Assembly: GCA_963847575.1 (NCBI GenBank)
Contig: CAWKAL010000090.1
Span: 1-34,343 of the forward strand
From: JASBSR01 sp963847575
GTDB taxonomy: Bacteria > Pseudomonadota > Gammaproteobacteria > SZUA-229
DNA length: 34,343 nt
Direction of reading: 5' to 3'
Part shown: positions 1 through 7,780 of the stretch, piece after piece
How positions within the stretch are numbered: position 1 is the first letter of the stretch
How the letters are laid out: each line of letters opens with the position of its first letter
Position numbers and translations under genes: made by a program
The notes under the pieces: model-generated
What the model was told of the DNA's origin: nothing
Database searches by the model: none
What the model saw: the letters and a program-made list of their open reading frames with translations, nothing else

Positions 1-1083
1 CTCGATACTGTCGGCCGTTTCCCGAGTCTCCACCGCCATCAGCGTGTGGCCCGGGAACGCGATATAGAAGAGTTCCTTTCCGTCTTCCCGCCACTTGGGC
101 TGCCCGCCCCCGTCACGACACGCGCACCGTTTCCCCGGGCCGTCCGTACGGCGCAACGTACACCTCGAAAGCGCCCGACTCGTTGGAGATGTAGGCGAGC
201 CACCGCCCGTTCGGCGACAGCCGTGGCTCGGCCAGATTGGGAGGTCGCCGTCAGAACGCGTTCGGCGACTTCGCTCCGGTAAGGGGAAGAGCCCAGACGT
301 CGTTTGCCGTGACGTAGAGGAGGGTTCGGCCGTCGCGCGACCAGTCCTCGGGCCATGTGCTCACGGCGGTCTCGAGCAGGGACTCAGCGGTCGCTCCCCC
401 CTGGAGCCTTCGTCGTTGGATGTCCAGACTGTCACCCGCCGCGAAAGCCACCTCCTGGCTGTCGGGAGACCAGACCGGATTCGTCTTGTGCCGCCGATCG
501 ATGGTCGCGCGGCTCGACACCCCGCGCGCTACGTCCATGATCCACAGATCCGCCCGCTCCTCGTCCCGAATCTCGAGCGCCACGCGGCGCCCGTCGGGCG
601 CGAGCGCGATCTGGAAGTAGGGCCCGGGCTCGCCCACGGTACCGAGGCGCTCTCCCTGCCGGTCGAACCACACGAGCTGGACGTCACTCAATCGTCGCTC
701 ACGATGTGCAAGGACGCCGTTCGGAGAAACGCCAAACAGGCCGACCGCAGGGCCGCCGAGCCACGCGCTCACGTTCCGGGCCAAAGGAACCGGTTCGTTC
801 GAAGTCTGAAGTGTCCGGGTATTGAAGGGCTGTGCGTAGAGGGCGGCGCTCCGGAGGAAGAGCAAGTGCCCGGACGCGTACGCCACGCGCGCTGTTCCGG
901 GCAGGAGACGTTGCCGCTCGTGTGGGGCATCGAGACTGGCCACATGAAGACCCGTGGCTTCGTGCCCCGTGGCTCCAATAACGAAGAGGAACTGGCCCTC
1001 AGGGAGGAACCATGGCCAGGAGTGGCTCGTCTCTCCGCGCGACTGGTCGTGGACCGTGAGGAGGCGGGCGTCGCCTCCCATGT
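1..1083 (-). pseudogene. PD40/TolB-like beta-propeller protein, C-terminal fragment, frame-broken
   Basis: The minus-strand reading carries repeated PD40/WD40-like blades: VWFDRQGERLGTVGEPG, NPVWSPDSQEVAFAAG, PRLSPNGRWLAYISNES, QPKWREDGKELFYI and finally HTLMAVET at the window edge. These are typical of the C-terminal propeller of large extracellular-sensor serine/threonine kinases and TolB-like proteins in Acidobacteria and similar phyla (family knowledge). The frame is broken: there is an in-frame TGA at 251-253 and a shift near 115 (VRVS followed by a stop where a GGGQP strand should follow). GC content is far higher than in the ribosomal block. The N-terminal part is missing and is replaced at about 1080 by a CHAD domain. 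I read it as a piece of a foreign genome joined by assembly; function within this organism cannot be inferred. Confidence 0.6.
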
Positions 1084-2080
1084 CCTGGAGCAGCTTCAGC
1101 CGCTTGATCAGCGGCGCGATCACGGTCTCGTCGTACATGCTGCGGAAGAACTCGAGCAGGTAGCGGAGCTTCTTGCACCGGATCCGCAGCTGGTGGAGGG
1201 CCCCGGCCGGGGTCTCGGGCCCGATCGCGCGCCCCTCCTTCAAGGCCTTGCGGTACACCTTCCAGATGCGCTCGGAGGCCACGTCGACGATCGGCCGGCC
1301 GGCGTTCGGCGGCGCCGCCTCCGGGGGGGAGATCGGCAGCGCCGGCTGGAGGAGGAGCTCGCGCCACGAGCGGATCAGCTCGCGGTAGCGCTCGGAGTCG
1401 AGAGCCGCCACCAGCCGCCGGTGGGCGGTCCGCTGCCGGGCCTCGAGAAAGGCCGCCAGGGGCTCCAGGTCCTGGCGCACCGCCGGCGGCAGCTCGGCCC
1501 GGTAGGCGGGCATCTTCAGCAGGTAGACGTCGAGGTCGCGGGTCGGCCCGGTGACGCCTCCCAGCCACTTGAACTCGACCTTGAAGCGCTCGACCACGGT
1601 CGCCGGCAGCACCCCCTTGATCTGGGTCAGGGCCGAGCGGGTGCGGCGGCACGGCGACCCGGAAGTCGTGCAGGAACTCGGAGTCGAGGTCCTGCCGCAG
1701 GCCGTCCTCGTTGGCCTCCATGACGTGCAGCAGGGAGCGGAAGATCGACTTCGCCGCCTCGTCCGCCTGAGCGCCGGATCGAGCGGCAGGGTGAGCTTCG
1801 ACGAGTAGTCGCCCGCCACCCGGCCGATCGCCTCGAGCGCCAGCGCCAGCTCGTCCCGGCGCGCCGAGGCGAGGCCGAGATCGGCTTCGAGGAACCCGAC
1901 GAGGCGGCGGTGGGCGGCGACGTAACCCTTGACCGGCAGCACCCGGAGGAGCGCCGAGGCCAGCGCCGTGCTCCTGGCGCCCTCGCCGGGGCGGGCGGCG
2001 AAGCTCTGCTCGAGGCGCACCCGGGCGACGGTCTTCTCTTCCTGGTCGAGGATCGAGACCGCCTGGGCGCGACACCGGTT
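1084..2080 (-). pseudogene. CYTH/CHAD-domain protein fragment, frame-broken
   Basis: The minus strand encodes the end of a CYTH-like domain (SILDQEEKTVARVRLEQ) followed by a CHAD domain, the conserved-histidine helical domain that binds polyphosphate (family knowledge). Visible CHAD signatures are LHDFRVAV...RRTRSAL, TRDLDVYL and HQLRIRCKKLRYLLEFF, with the regularly spaced His/Arg/Lys/Tyr residues of the domain. The frame is lost near 1768 and regained near 1650; one missing and one extra base explain this. The domain stops abruptly at IKRLKLLQD (about 1083), where CHAD proteins normally continue LGxxxD, and PD40 sequence follows in frame. The upstream end is cut at about 2080 by a tyrosine-kinase fragment. 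High GC, like the neighbouring PD40 piece. Probably a mis-joined foreign fragment. Confidence 0.6.
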
Positions 2081-2346
2081 TCCTGCGCTATGGATAAAGC
2101 CAGATTAGTCGATGTATATGTTTTACCTTCCCCGGGTATTGAGCTCGTAACAAGAATAACATTACCACGCTGAAGCAATGATTTGTTGCGCCCAGAAGCA
2201 TTCGCTACAAGTGGTCGCTTTATCCTGCGATAATCATCCCAAATATTTTTACCTAAGTCACTACCTGGCACTAGCATGTCTTTTGCGCGTAATGTCTCTA
2301 GAATTTTTATCCTGCGTTTAGTCCCGGATGACTCAGCGCGCTCACT
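2071..2346 (-). pseudogene. Exopolysaccharide tyrosine autokinase (BY-kinase) fragment
   Basis: The minus strand reads through ESSGTKRRIKILETLRAKDM, then DDYRRIKRPLVANA and ILVTSSIPGEGKTYTSTNLA, ending SIAQETG at about 2071. The SSIPGEGKT segment is the Walker A motif of bacterial tyrosine kinases of the CpsD/CapB/Wzc type, and EYRxIKRPLLANA-like wording is typical of the autokinase encoded with exosortase XrtA in Gram-negative EPS clusters (family knowledge). An ATG lies at 2277 but the frame is open well upstream, so the true start is not visible. Walker A', Walker B and the tyrosine tail are absent because the sequence switches to CHAD-coding DNA. Base composition is AT-richer than the adjoining 1-2080 region. 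Most likely a third mis-joined piece. Confidence 0.65.
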
Positions 2347-2355
2347 TTTCGACTG

Positions 2356-2664
2356 TTGCTGCTCAGGATCCGTAACAACGTGGTCAGTGGTCTCAGCTAT
2401 CGCAAGGCGCTGCAGGCAGAAATCAGTGAACTGCGACTAGACCGCATGCTGGCTGCACTCGGTATTAACCGCGAGCGTTACCTTTACCAGGAGAGCACAC
2501 TCGACATCCACCGGCATATAGAACGTTGCAGGGACTGCAGTAATACCGCCACCTGCGATGACAAGCTCAGTTCAAACACGATCGAAAAAGACAAGATTGA
2601 TTTTTGCAACAATGCAGACGCGTTCGGGCGCATTTCAGAACAACAGGGCAAGCCTGAAAGCTGA
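2356..2664 (+). CDS. Small cysteine-containing DUF6455-type protein, start uncertain
   Basis: This is the only plus-strand gene I can support. It reads ISELRLDRMLAALGI, then a Cys cluster CRDCSNTATC and a later FCNNADAF, matching the spacing CxxCxxxxxC...FCxNA of the uncharacterised DUF6455 family common in Proteobacteria. The cysteines suggest metal or cofactor binding, but no function is established. The frame opens after a TGA at 2329-2331; the first candidate start is TTG at 2356, and no good ribosome-binding site is seen. Members often have a short N-terminal segment before this domain, so the real start was probably lost at the assembly join near 2345-2370. It converges with rplQ and shares its terminator, 20 bases after its stop. 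Confidence 0.6.
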   Translation: MLLRIRNNVVSGLSYRKALQAEISELRLDRMLAALGINRERYLYQESTLDIHRHIERCRDCSNTATCDDKLSSNTIEKDKIDFCNNADAFGRISEQQGKPES

Positions 2665-2684
2665 TCCACCCGCTTTATTATGGG

Positions 2685-2719
2685 CAATAAAAAACCGGCA
2701 CATGGCCGGTTTTTTATTG
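2685..2719. terminator. Bidirectional intrinsic terminator between DUF6455 gene and rplQ
   Basis: A perfect 15-bp inverted repeat (2685-2699 with 2705-2719, loop of 5) has a GCCGG core flanked by six A:T pairs, so each strand ends in a run of Ts after the GC core. It lies 20 bases after the plus-strand gene and 13 bases after the rplQ stop, fitting a terminator used from both sides. It marks the end of the whole ribosomal array. Confidence 0.85.
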
Positions 2720-2732
2720 AACAGGAAAAGTC

Positions 2733-3101
2733 TTACTGTGCAGCAGGACGATCCACCAGTTCAATGTAAGCCATCGGTGCAGTATCACCTGAACGGAAAC
2801 CGCATTTGAGGATACGTGTGTAACCACCGTTGCGTTCCTTGTACTGCGGGCCCAGCTCATTGAACAGTTTGCCGACAGCTGACTTACTGCCCAGGCGCGA
2901 GAATGCAAGGCGACGCCTGGAAACTGAGTCTTCTTTCGCCATGGTAATCAAAGGCTCTGCAACGCGGCGCAGCTCTTTGGCTTTTGGCAACGTGGTTTTG
3001 ATAATGCCGTGTTCAATCAGTGATGTCGCCATATTGCTGAACATCGCGCTGCGATGACTGCTGTTGCGATTTAACTGACGGCCTGATTTGCGATGACGCA
3101 T
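2733..3101 (-). CDS. rplQ: 50S ribosomal protein L17
   Basis: L17 is a large-subunit protein located near the peptide exit tunnel. The 122-residue product begins MRHRKSGRQLNRNSSHRSAM, the classic L17 start, and contains IIKTTLPKAKELRRVAEPLI and the C-terminal NGGYTRILKCGFRSGDTAPMA. Length matches the short proteobacterial form (E. coli 127). It is the last gene of the alpha-operon block, 37 bases after rpoA, and is followed by the strong bidirectional terminator. The tail after ELVDRPAAQ is short. Nothing unusual. Confidence 0.97.
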   Translation of the reverse strand: MRHRKSGRQLNRNSSHRSAMFSNMATSLIEHGIIKTTLPKAKELRRVAEPLITMAKEDSVSRRRLAFSRLGSKSAVGKLFNELGPQYKERNGGYTRILKCGFRSGDTAPMAYIELVDRPAAQ

Positions 3102-3138
3102 GATGGTTACCTGTTATGTTCTTTGATGTGCGACTGGA

Positions 3139-4119
3139 TCAGACTGCTTCTTTGTCACGCAGTGAAGCCGGTGGCCAGTTTTCAAGCTGGATACCAAGCG
3201 ACAGACCGTGCGAGGCCAGAACGTCCTTGATTTCAGTAAGCGATTTCTTGCCAAGGTTCGGCGTTCTCAACAATTCAACTTCAGTGCGCTGAATCAGGTC
3301 ACCGATGTAGTAAATATTTTCTGCTTTCAGACAATTGGCTGAACGTACGGTCAGTTCGAGCTCATCAACCGGGCGCAGCAGGATCGGATCGATGTCGGCA
3401 TCTTCATCAACCGTCACCACGTCTTCCATGGTCTGCAGGTTAACAAACGAGGACAACTGGTCCTGCAAGATCGTCGCCGCGGTGCGGATGGCTGATTCAG
3501 GATCGACCGTGCCGTTGGTTTCGAGGTCAATAATCAGCTTGTCCAGGTTGGTGCTCTGGGCAACACGCGCGCTTTCTACATTGTAGGCAACGCGGCGGAT
3601 CGGCGAGAACGATGCGTCGAGACGCAGCGTGCCGATGGCAGCAGATTCATCATTTTCACGATGTGAAGCCGGCTGGTAACCACGGCCACGGGCGACTTTC
3701 ATCGAGATGTTGAGTTTGCCGTCCTTGTTCAGGTTGGCAATCACGTGATCAGGATTGACGATTTCGATATCGTGACCGGTTTCGATGTCACCTGCAGTCA
3801 CTACACCTGCACCGCTGGCGGACAGGGTAATCGTACCTTCAGGATTGGCGTGCATGAGTAGCGCAATACCCTTGAGGTTGAGCAGAATTTCCAGAACGTC
3901 TTCCTGCACGCCATCGATGGTGCTGTATTCGTGTACAACGCCGTCGATCACGGCTTCGACAACAGCACTGCCTTCGATTGAAGAGAGCAGGATGCGACGC
4001 AGAGCATTGCCCAGCGTATGACCGAAACCACGCTCCAGCGGTTCAAGCGCAACTTTTGCATGGGTTGCACTGTGAGTCTGAACGTTGATAGTTCGCGGTG
4101 TAAGTAATTCTTCGGACAT
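3139..4119 (-). CDS. rpoA: RNA polymerase alpha subunit
   Basis: Alpha nucleates assembly of core RNA polymerase; its C-terminal domain contacts UP-element DNA and activators. The 326-residue product has the dimerising N-terminal domain (residues about 1-235, with EPLERGFGHTLGNALRRILL) and the C-terminal domain from about 248, with RSANCLKAENIYYIGDLIQR and LLRTPNLGKKSLTEIK. The DNA-contact residues corresponding to E. coli R265 and N268 sit in RSANCLK. Length is within a few residues of E. coli (329). It lies 15 bases after rpsD and 37 before rplQ, the standard alpha-operon position linking polymerase supply to ribosomal protein synthesis. Confidence 0.98.
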   Translation of the reverse strand: MSEELLTPRTINVQTHSATHAKVALEPLERGFGHTLGNALRRILLSSIEGSAVVEAVIDGVVHEYSTIDGVQEDVLEILLNLKGIALLMHANPEGTITLSASGAGVVTAGDIETGHDIEIVNPDHVIANLNKDGKLNISMKVARGRGYQPASHRENDESAAIGTLRLDASFSPIRRVAYNVESARVAQSTNLDKLIIDLETNGTVDPESAIRTAATILQDQLSSFVNLQTMEDVVTVDEDADIDPILLRPVDELELTVRSANCLKAENIYYIGDLIQRTEVELLRTPNLGKKSLTEIKDVLASHGLSLGIQLENWPPASLRDKEAV

Positions 4120-4134
4120 GCCTGTATAGCTCCC

Positions 4135-4755
4135 CTACTTCGAGTAAAGTTCGACGACGAGTTGTTCGTTGATATCCGCTGGCAAATCGCTGCGCTCGGG
4201 GACGTTTTTGAAAACGGCTTCGAGCTTGCTTTCGTCAATCGAAATCCAGTCTGCAATGCCTTTCTGCTTGGCCATGTTGAGTGAATCAGCAATGCGGGTC
4301 TGCTTTTTAGCTTTGTCACGCACGGCAATCACATCATTCGGGCTGACCTGGTACGAAGGAATGTTGACGACTGTATTATTCACCAGGATACATTTGTGGT
4401 TCACCAGCTGGCGTGCTTCGGCGCGAGTTGCACCAAAACCTGCGCGGTAAACCACGTTATCCAGGCGTTTTTCCAGTAACTGCAGCAAAGTTTCACCGGT
4501 CGCGCCTTTCATGCTCGCGGCCTGCTTGTAGTAATTACTGAACTGACGTTCGAGTACACCGTAGATACGGCGCAGCTTTTGCTTGGCGCGTAACTGCAGC
4601 GCGTAGTCAGACAGGCGACCGCGACGGGCACCGTGCTGACCCGGTATCTGGTCAAGCTTGCACTTGCTGTCGAGCGGGCGCAGTGCAGATTTCAGCTCAA
4701 GGTCAACGCCTTCACGACGGCTGAGTTTACATTTTGGTCCTGTATATTTGGCCAC
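4135..4755 (-). CDS. rpsD: 30S ribosomal protein S4
   Basis: S4 is a primary 16S rRNA-binding protein that starts 30S assembly, and in E. coli it is the translational repressor of the alpha operon. The 206-residue product begins MAKYTGPKCKLSRREG and carries the S4 RNA-binding domain (LEKRLDNVVYRAGFGATRAEARQLVNHKCILVN, residues about 93-130). Length equals E. coli S4. Only isolated cysteines are present in the N-terminal region, so the four-cysteine zinc form is not made here. It sits between rpsK and rpoA, as expected. Confidence 0.98.
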   Translation of the reverse strand: MAKYTGPKCKLSRREGVDLELKSALRPLDSKCKLDQIPGQHGARRGRLSDYALQLRAKQKLRRIYGVLERQFSNYYKQAASMKGATGETLLQLLEKRLDNVVYRAGFGATRAEARQLVNHKCILVNNTVVNIPSYQVSPNDVIAVRDKAKKQTRIADSLNMAKQKGIADWISIDESKLEAVFKNVPERSDLPADINEQLVVELYSK

Positions 4756-4782
4756 TTAAATATTCTCCGGTCTTATTACAGA

Positions 4783-5166
4783 CTAAACGCGACGTCTTTT
4801 CGGCGGACGGCAGCCATTATGTGGAATCGGGGTAACATCAGTAATATTGGTGATCTTGAAGCCAACATTATTAAGTGCACGTACGGCAGACTCACGACCT
4901 GGACCGGGGCCCTTGACCATGACATCGAGGTTTTTCATACCAAATTCCTGGGCCTTGGTGCCGGCTTTTTCAGCAGCCACCTGCGCAGCAAACGGTGTGC
5001 TCTTGCGCGAACCGCGGAAACCGGAACCACCTGAGGTTGCCCAGGCCAGGGCATTGCCCTGTCTGTCAGTGATGGTGACGATCGTGTTGTTGAATGATGC
5101 GTAAATATGCGCAACACCGTCGGAAACCGAGCGTTTGACTTTTTTACGTGCTTCAGGCTTTGCCAT
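4783..5166 (-). CDS. rpsK: 30S ribosomal protein S11
   Basis: S11 lies on the 30S platform near the mRNA exit and the E site. The 127-residue product shows AHIYASFNNTIVTITDRQGN, then the ATSGGSGFRGSRKSTPFAAQ core and the invariant C-terminal PHNGCRPPKRRRV. The Asn-Gly of PHNG is the site known to form isoaspartate in E. coli S11. It follows rpsM by 11 bases and precedes rpsD by 27, the conserved alpha-operon arrangement. Confidence 0.98.
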   Translation of the reverse strand: MAKPEARKKVKRSVSDGVAHIYASFNNTIVTITDRQGNALAWATSGGSGFRGSRKSTPFAAQVAAEKAGTKAQEFGMKNLDVMVKGPGPGRESAVRALNNVGFKITNITDVTPIPHNGCRPPKRRRV

Positions 5167-5177
5167 CTTTATACTCT

Positions 5178-5534
5178 TTATCTAGTAACGGGGCGACGCG
5201 GACCTTTACGGGTGCGTGCATTGGTGCGAGTGCGCTGACCGCGAAGCGGCAGGCCCTTACGATGACGGATACCACGATAGCAGCCCATGTCCATCAGGCG
5301 CTTGATGCTCATGGAGACTTCACGTCGCAGGTCGCCCTCGACCATGAATTTGCCCACTTCAGTACGCAGTGTTTCCAGCTGTTCTTCTGAAAGCTCACCG
5401 ATTTTCTGGTCAGGTGAGATATTGGATGCATCACACACCTGTTTGGCACGGGTTTTACCGATGCCATAGATATGCGACAAGCCAATCACAGTGTGCTTGT
5501 TGGGTGGGATATTTATACCAGCTATACGAGCCAT
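5178..5534 (-). CDS. rpsM: 30S ribosomal protein S13
   Basis: S13 is in the 30S head, forms an inter-subunit bridge and touches the P-site tRNA through its basic tail. The 118-residue product begins MARIAGINIPPNKHTVIGLSHIYGIG and ends with the arginine-rich RGQRTRTNARTRKGPRRPVTR tail, both diagnostic. It is the first gene after rpmJ; the 79-base gap before it holds a promoter-like sequence (5568-5596). In E. coli S4 represses translation from a pseudoknot around this start; whether that pseudoknot exists here I cannot tell. Confidence 0.98.
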   Translation of the reverse strand: MARIAGINIPPNKHTVIGLSHIYGIGKTRAKQVCDASNISPDQKIGELSEEQLETLRTEVGKFMVEGDLRREVSMSIKRLMDMGCYRGIRHRKGLPLRGQRTRTNARTRKGPRRPVTR

Positions 5535-5567
5535 TTATGTTTCCGTCTAAGCGCGACAAAGCGCGCA

Positions 5568-5596
5568 ATTGTACTGAGATTACTGTTTCAAAGCAA
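5568..5596 (-). promoter_or_regulatory. Predicted sigma-70 promoter upstream of rpsM
   Basis: On the minus strand, TTGCTT (5591-5596) and TACAAT (5568-5573) are separated by exactly 17 bases. A GC-rich discriminator (TGCGCGC) follows the -10, as at stringently controlled ribosomal promoters. It lies in the gap between the rpmJ stop and the rpsM start, where it could give the alpha genes their own transcript. A short GCGCG/CGCGC inverted repeat follows in the predicted leader. Prediction from sequence only. Confidence 0.5.
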
Positions 5597-5613
5597 CACG
5601 CGGTGTCCCGCGA

Positions 5614-5727
5614 TCAGCCCTGGCGCTGCTTGTGGCGCGGGTCGCTGCAGATCACGCGCAATACACCGTTGCGCTTGACGATCTTGCAGTTGCGGCACAT
5701 TTTTTTAACTGATGCACGAACTTTCAT
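5614..5727 (-). CDS. rpmJ: 50S ribosomal protein L36
   Basis: L36 is the smallest large-subunit protein and stabilises 23S rRNA near the peptidyl-transferase region. The 37-residue product begins MKVRASVKKMCRNCK and ends CSDPRHKQRQG. Cys11, Cys14, Cys27 and His32 form the zinc ribbon, so this is the zinc-binding (C+) form. ATG at 5727 is preceded by GGAGAT, a good ribosome-binding site. It lies between secY and rpsM, its usual place at the spc/alpha boundary. Zinc-free paralogues replace C+ L36 under zinc limitation in some bacteria; none is in this window. Confidence 0.95.
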   Translation of the reverse strand: MKVRASVKKMCRNCKIVKRNGVLRVICSDPRHKQRQG

Positions 5728-5804
5728 TTTATATCTCCGGTAAAAACCGAGTCTTCTCTAATTCAGCCTGATCCGTGCAACAACACGCACAAATCAACCA
5801 CTTA

Positions 5805-7112
5805 TCAACGTTTGTAGCCCTGGAGGTTGGCTTTTTTCATGATGCCATCATATTGATGAGACATCATATGTGTTTGAATTTGCGCCATAAAATCCATTAC
5901 CACCACCACGATAATCAGCAGTGAGGTGCCGCCAAAGTAAAACGGGACATTCCAGTACAAAATCAGGAATTCCGGCAGCAAACACACCAGCGTGATGTAC
6001 ATAGCACCGACAAATGTCAGTCGCGTCATCACCGTATCGATATAACGCGCGGTCTGCTCGCCCGGCCGGATGCCTGGTATAAAGGCACCTGATTTCTTCA
6101 GGTTGTCAGCCGTATCGCGCGCATTAAATTGCAGCGCGGTGTAAAAGAAGCAGAAAAATATGATCGCCAGGGCATACAGGAAGACGTATATCGGCTGCCC
6201 CGGTGCCAGCGTACTGGCGATATCTGCCAGCCATTCCATGCCTTCGGTCTGCCCAAACCAGCTACCCATGGTCGCCGGGAACAGGATAATACTGGAGGCA
6301 AAAATCGGCGGGATAACCCCGGCCATGTTCAGTTTCAGCGGCAAATGGCTGCTCTGCGCCTGGTACAGCCGTCTGCCCTGCTGGCGCTTGGCGTAATTCA
6401 CCGTAATGCGGCGCTGGCCACGTTCGACAAATATCACGAACCCGGTCACGGCGACTGCCAGCGCGAACAGGAAGATGGTGGCCAGCGTATGCAGCTCGCC
6501 CGTTCTCACCAGTTCCAGCGTGCCACCGATCGCAGTCGGCAAACCCGCGACAATACCGGCAAAGATAATGATCGAAATACCATTGCCGATACCACGTTCG
6601 GTCACCTGCTCACCCAGCCACATCAGGAACATGGTGCCAGTTACCAGGGTAACCGCGGCAGTAAAAATAAAACCGATACCGGGCGTTATTACCAGCGGAC
6701 TCGCGCCCACTGACTGGCTTTGCAGGGCCACCGAAATACCCACTGACTGGAAACTTGCCAGTACCAGGGTGAAGTAGCGTGTGTACATCGCAATCTTGCG
6801 ACGTCCCGACTCACCTTCTTTTTTAATCTGTTCCAGCGACGGCACGGTTACCGCGAGCAGCTGCATGATAATCGATGCCGAAATATACGGCATGATGCCC
6901 AGCGCAAACATCGACATACGACCCAGCGCACCACCGGAGAACATGTTGAACACGCCGAGGATGCTGCCCTGCTGCTGACCAAACAGGGTCGACAGTACAT
7001 TTGGATCGATACCCGGCACCGGGATAAACGTACCGATACGAAAAACAATTAAGGCACCGATGACAAACAGCAAACGCTGTTTGAGTTCCTGCATATGACC
7101 AGGTGCTTTCAT
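5805..7112 (-). CDS. secY: Protein translocase subunit SecY
   Basis: SecY is the channel of the SecYEG translocon in the inner membrane. The 435-residue product has about ten hydrophobic helices, starting LLFVIGALIVFRIGTFIPVPG, with MPYISASIIMQLL, the KIAMYTRYFT loop, LMWLGEQVTERGIGNGIS, and the cytoplasmic KSGAFIPGIRPGEQTARYID loop used by SecA and ribosomes. Length is close to E. coli SecY (443), with a slightly shorter N-terminus starting MKAPGHMQELKQR. It sits between rplO and rpmJ. Its partner secE is encoded 26 kb upstream in the same array. Confidence 0.98.
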   Translation of the reverse strand: MKAPGHMQELKQRLLFVIGALIVFRIGTFIPVPGIDPNVLSTLFGQQQGSILGVFNMFSGGALGRMSMFALGIMPYISASIIMQLLAVTVPSLEQIKKEGESGRRKIAMYTRYFTLVLASFQSVGISVALQSQSVGASPLVITPGIGFIFTAAVTLVTGTMFLMWLGEQVTERGIGNGISIIIFAGIVAGLPTAIGGTLELVRTGELHTLATIFLFALAVAVTGFVIFVERGQRRITVNYAKRQQGRRLYQAQSSHLPLKLNMAGVIPPIFASSIILFPATMGSWFGQTEGMEWLADIASTLAPGQPIYVFLYALAIIFFCFFYTALQFNARDTADNLKKSGAFIPGIRPGEQTARYIDTVMTRLTFVGAMYITLVCLLPEFLILYWNVPFYFGGTSLLIIVVVVMDFMAQIQTHMMSHQYDGIMKKANLQGYKR

Positions 7113-7131
7113 GTTGCAGTATCTCTAGTTG

Positions 7132-7566
7132 TCAGGCCTGGATACTGCCGCCAGCAGCCTCGATTGCCTTTTTGGCACCGGGGGTAACAGCTATGCCCTT
7201 GAGCGTAACCGCCTTGCTGATTTCACCAGAAGCAATGACCTTGGCCTTCTGCGTAATCGCAGGGACAATGTCTGCCGCTATCAATGCCGCGATATCAATC
7301 ACGTCGGCATTGATATTGGCGAGTTCGTGCAAGCGTACTTCTGCGCTGGTTTTAGCCGAGCGCGAATTAAAGCCAACTTTAGGCAGGCGACGTTGCAAAG
7401 GCATCTGGCCACCTTCGAAACCGACTTTATGAAAACCGCCGGAGCGCGCTTTCTGGCCTTTGTGACCACGGCCACAGGTTTTGCCCGTGCCACTGCCGAT
7501 ACCGCGACCAACACGTTTGCGGTCTTTGCGTGCACCCTCAGCAGGATGAAGATCGTTAAGTTGCAT
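7132..7566 (-). CDS. rplO: 50S ribosomal protein L15
   Basis: L15 is a late-assembling large-subunit protein. The 144-residue product begins MQLNDLHPAEGARKDRKRVG, followed by the Gly/Lys-rich extension GIGSGTGKTCGRGHKGQKAR that threads into 23S rRNA, and a globular C-terminal half from about residue 75. Length equals E. coli L15. It begins 2 bases after the rpmD stop and ends 19 bases before secY, the standard spc-operon order. Confidence 0.98.
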   Translation of the reverse strand: MQLNDLHPAEGARKDRKRVGRGIGSGTGKTCGRGHKGQKARSGGFHKVGFEGGQMPLQRRLPKVGFNSRSAKTSAEVRLHELANINADVIDIAALIAADIVPAITQKAKVIASGEISKAVTLKGIAVTPGAKKAIEAAGGSIQA

Positions 7567-7568
7567 GT

Positions 7569-7754
7569 TTAGATCTCCTCGACCGATAGCATGTAAGACA
7601 CCTTGTTAATCATGCCGCGATTCTCAGGTGTGTCTATCACGTTGACAGAATGATTGGTGCGGCGCAGACCGAGGCCCTGGACGCATGCTTTATGCGACTT
7701 GAGACGACCGATTGTGCTCTTTACCAGCGTTACTTTAAGTTCTTTTTTAGCCAC
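7569..7754 (-). CDS. rpmD: 50S ribosomal protein L30
   Basis: The 61-residue product reads LKVTLVKSTIGRLKSHKACV and LGLRRTNHSVNVIDTPENRG, the compact ferredoxin-like fold of bacterial L30. Length fits (E. coli 59). It lies between rpsE (26 bases upstream) and rplO (2 bases downstream). L30 is missing from several bacterial lineages, so its presence is mildly informative and consistent with a gammaproteobacterium. Confidence 0.97.
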   Translation of the reverse strand: MAKKELKVTLVKSTIGRLKSHKACVQGLGLRRTNHSVNVIDTPENRGMINKVSYMLSVEEI

Positions 7755-7780
7755 GGGATTATTCCTGCTCGATGTTCGAT

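Noticed and set aside
95..1723. Long plus-strand open frame of 542 codons
   Set aside because: It is antisense to recognisable CHAD and PD40 coding sequence in high-GC DNA, where long open frames arise by chance, and its product matches no family I know.
251..2080. A CYTH-CHAD-PD40 fusion protein as a new sensor architecture
   Set aside because: CHAD is cut inside its last helices, PD40 begins mid-blade, and frame breaks occur in both parts. Chimeric assembly explains it better.
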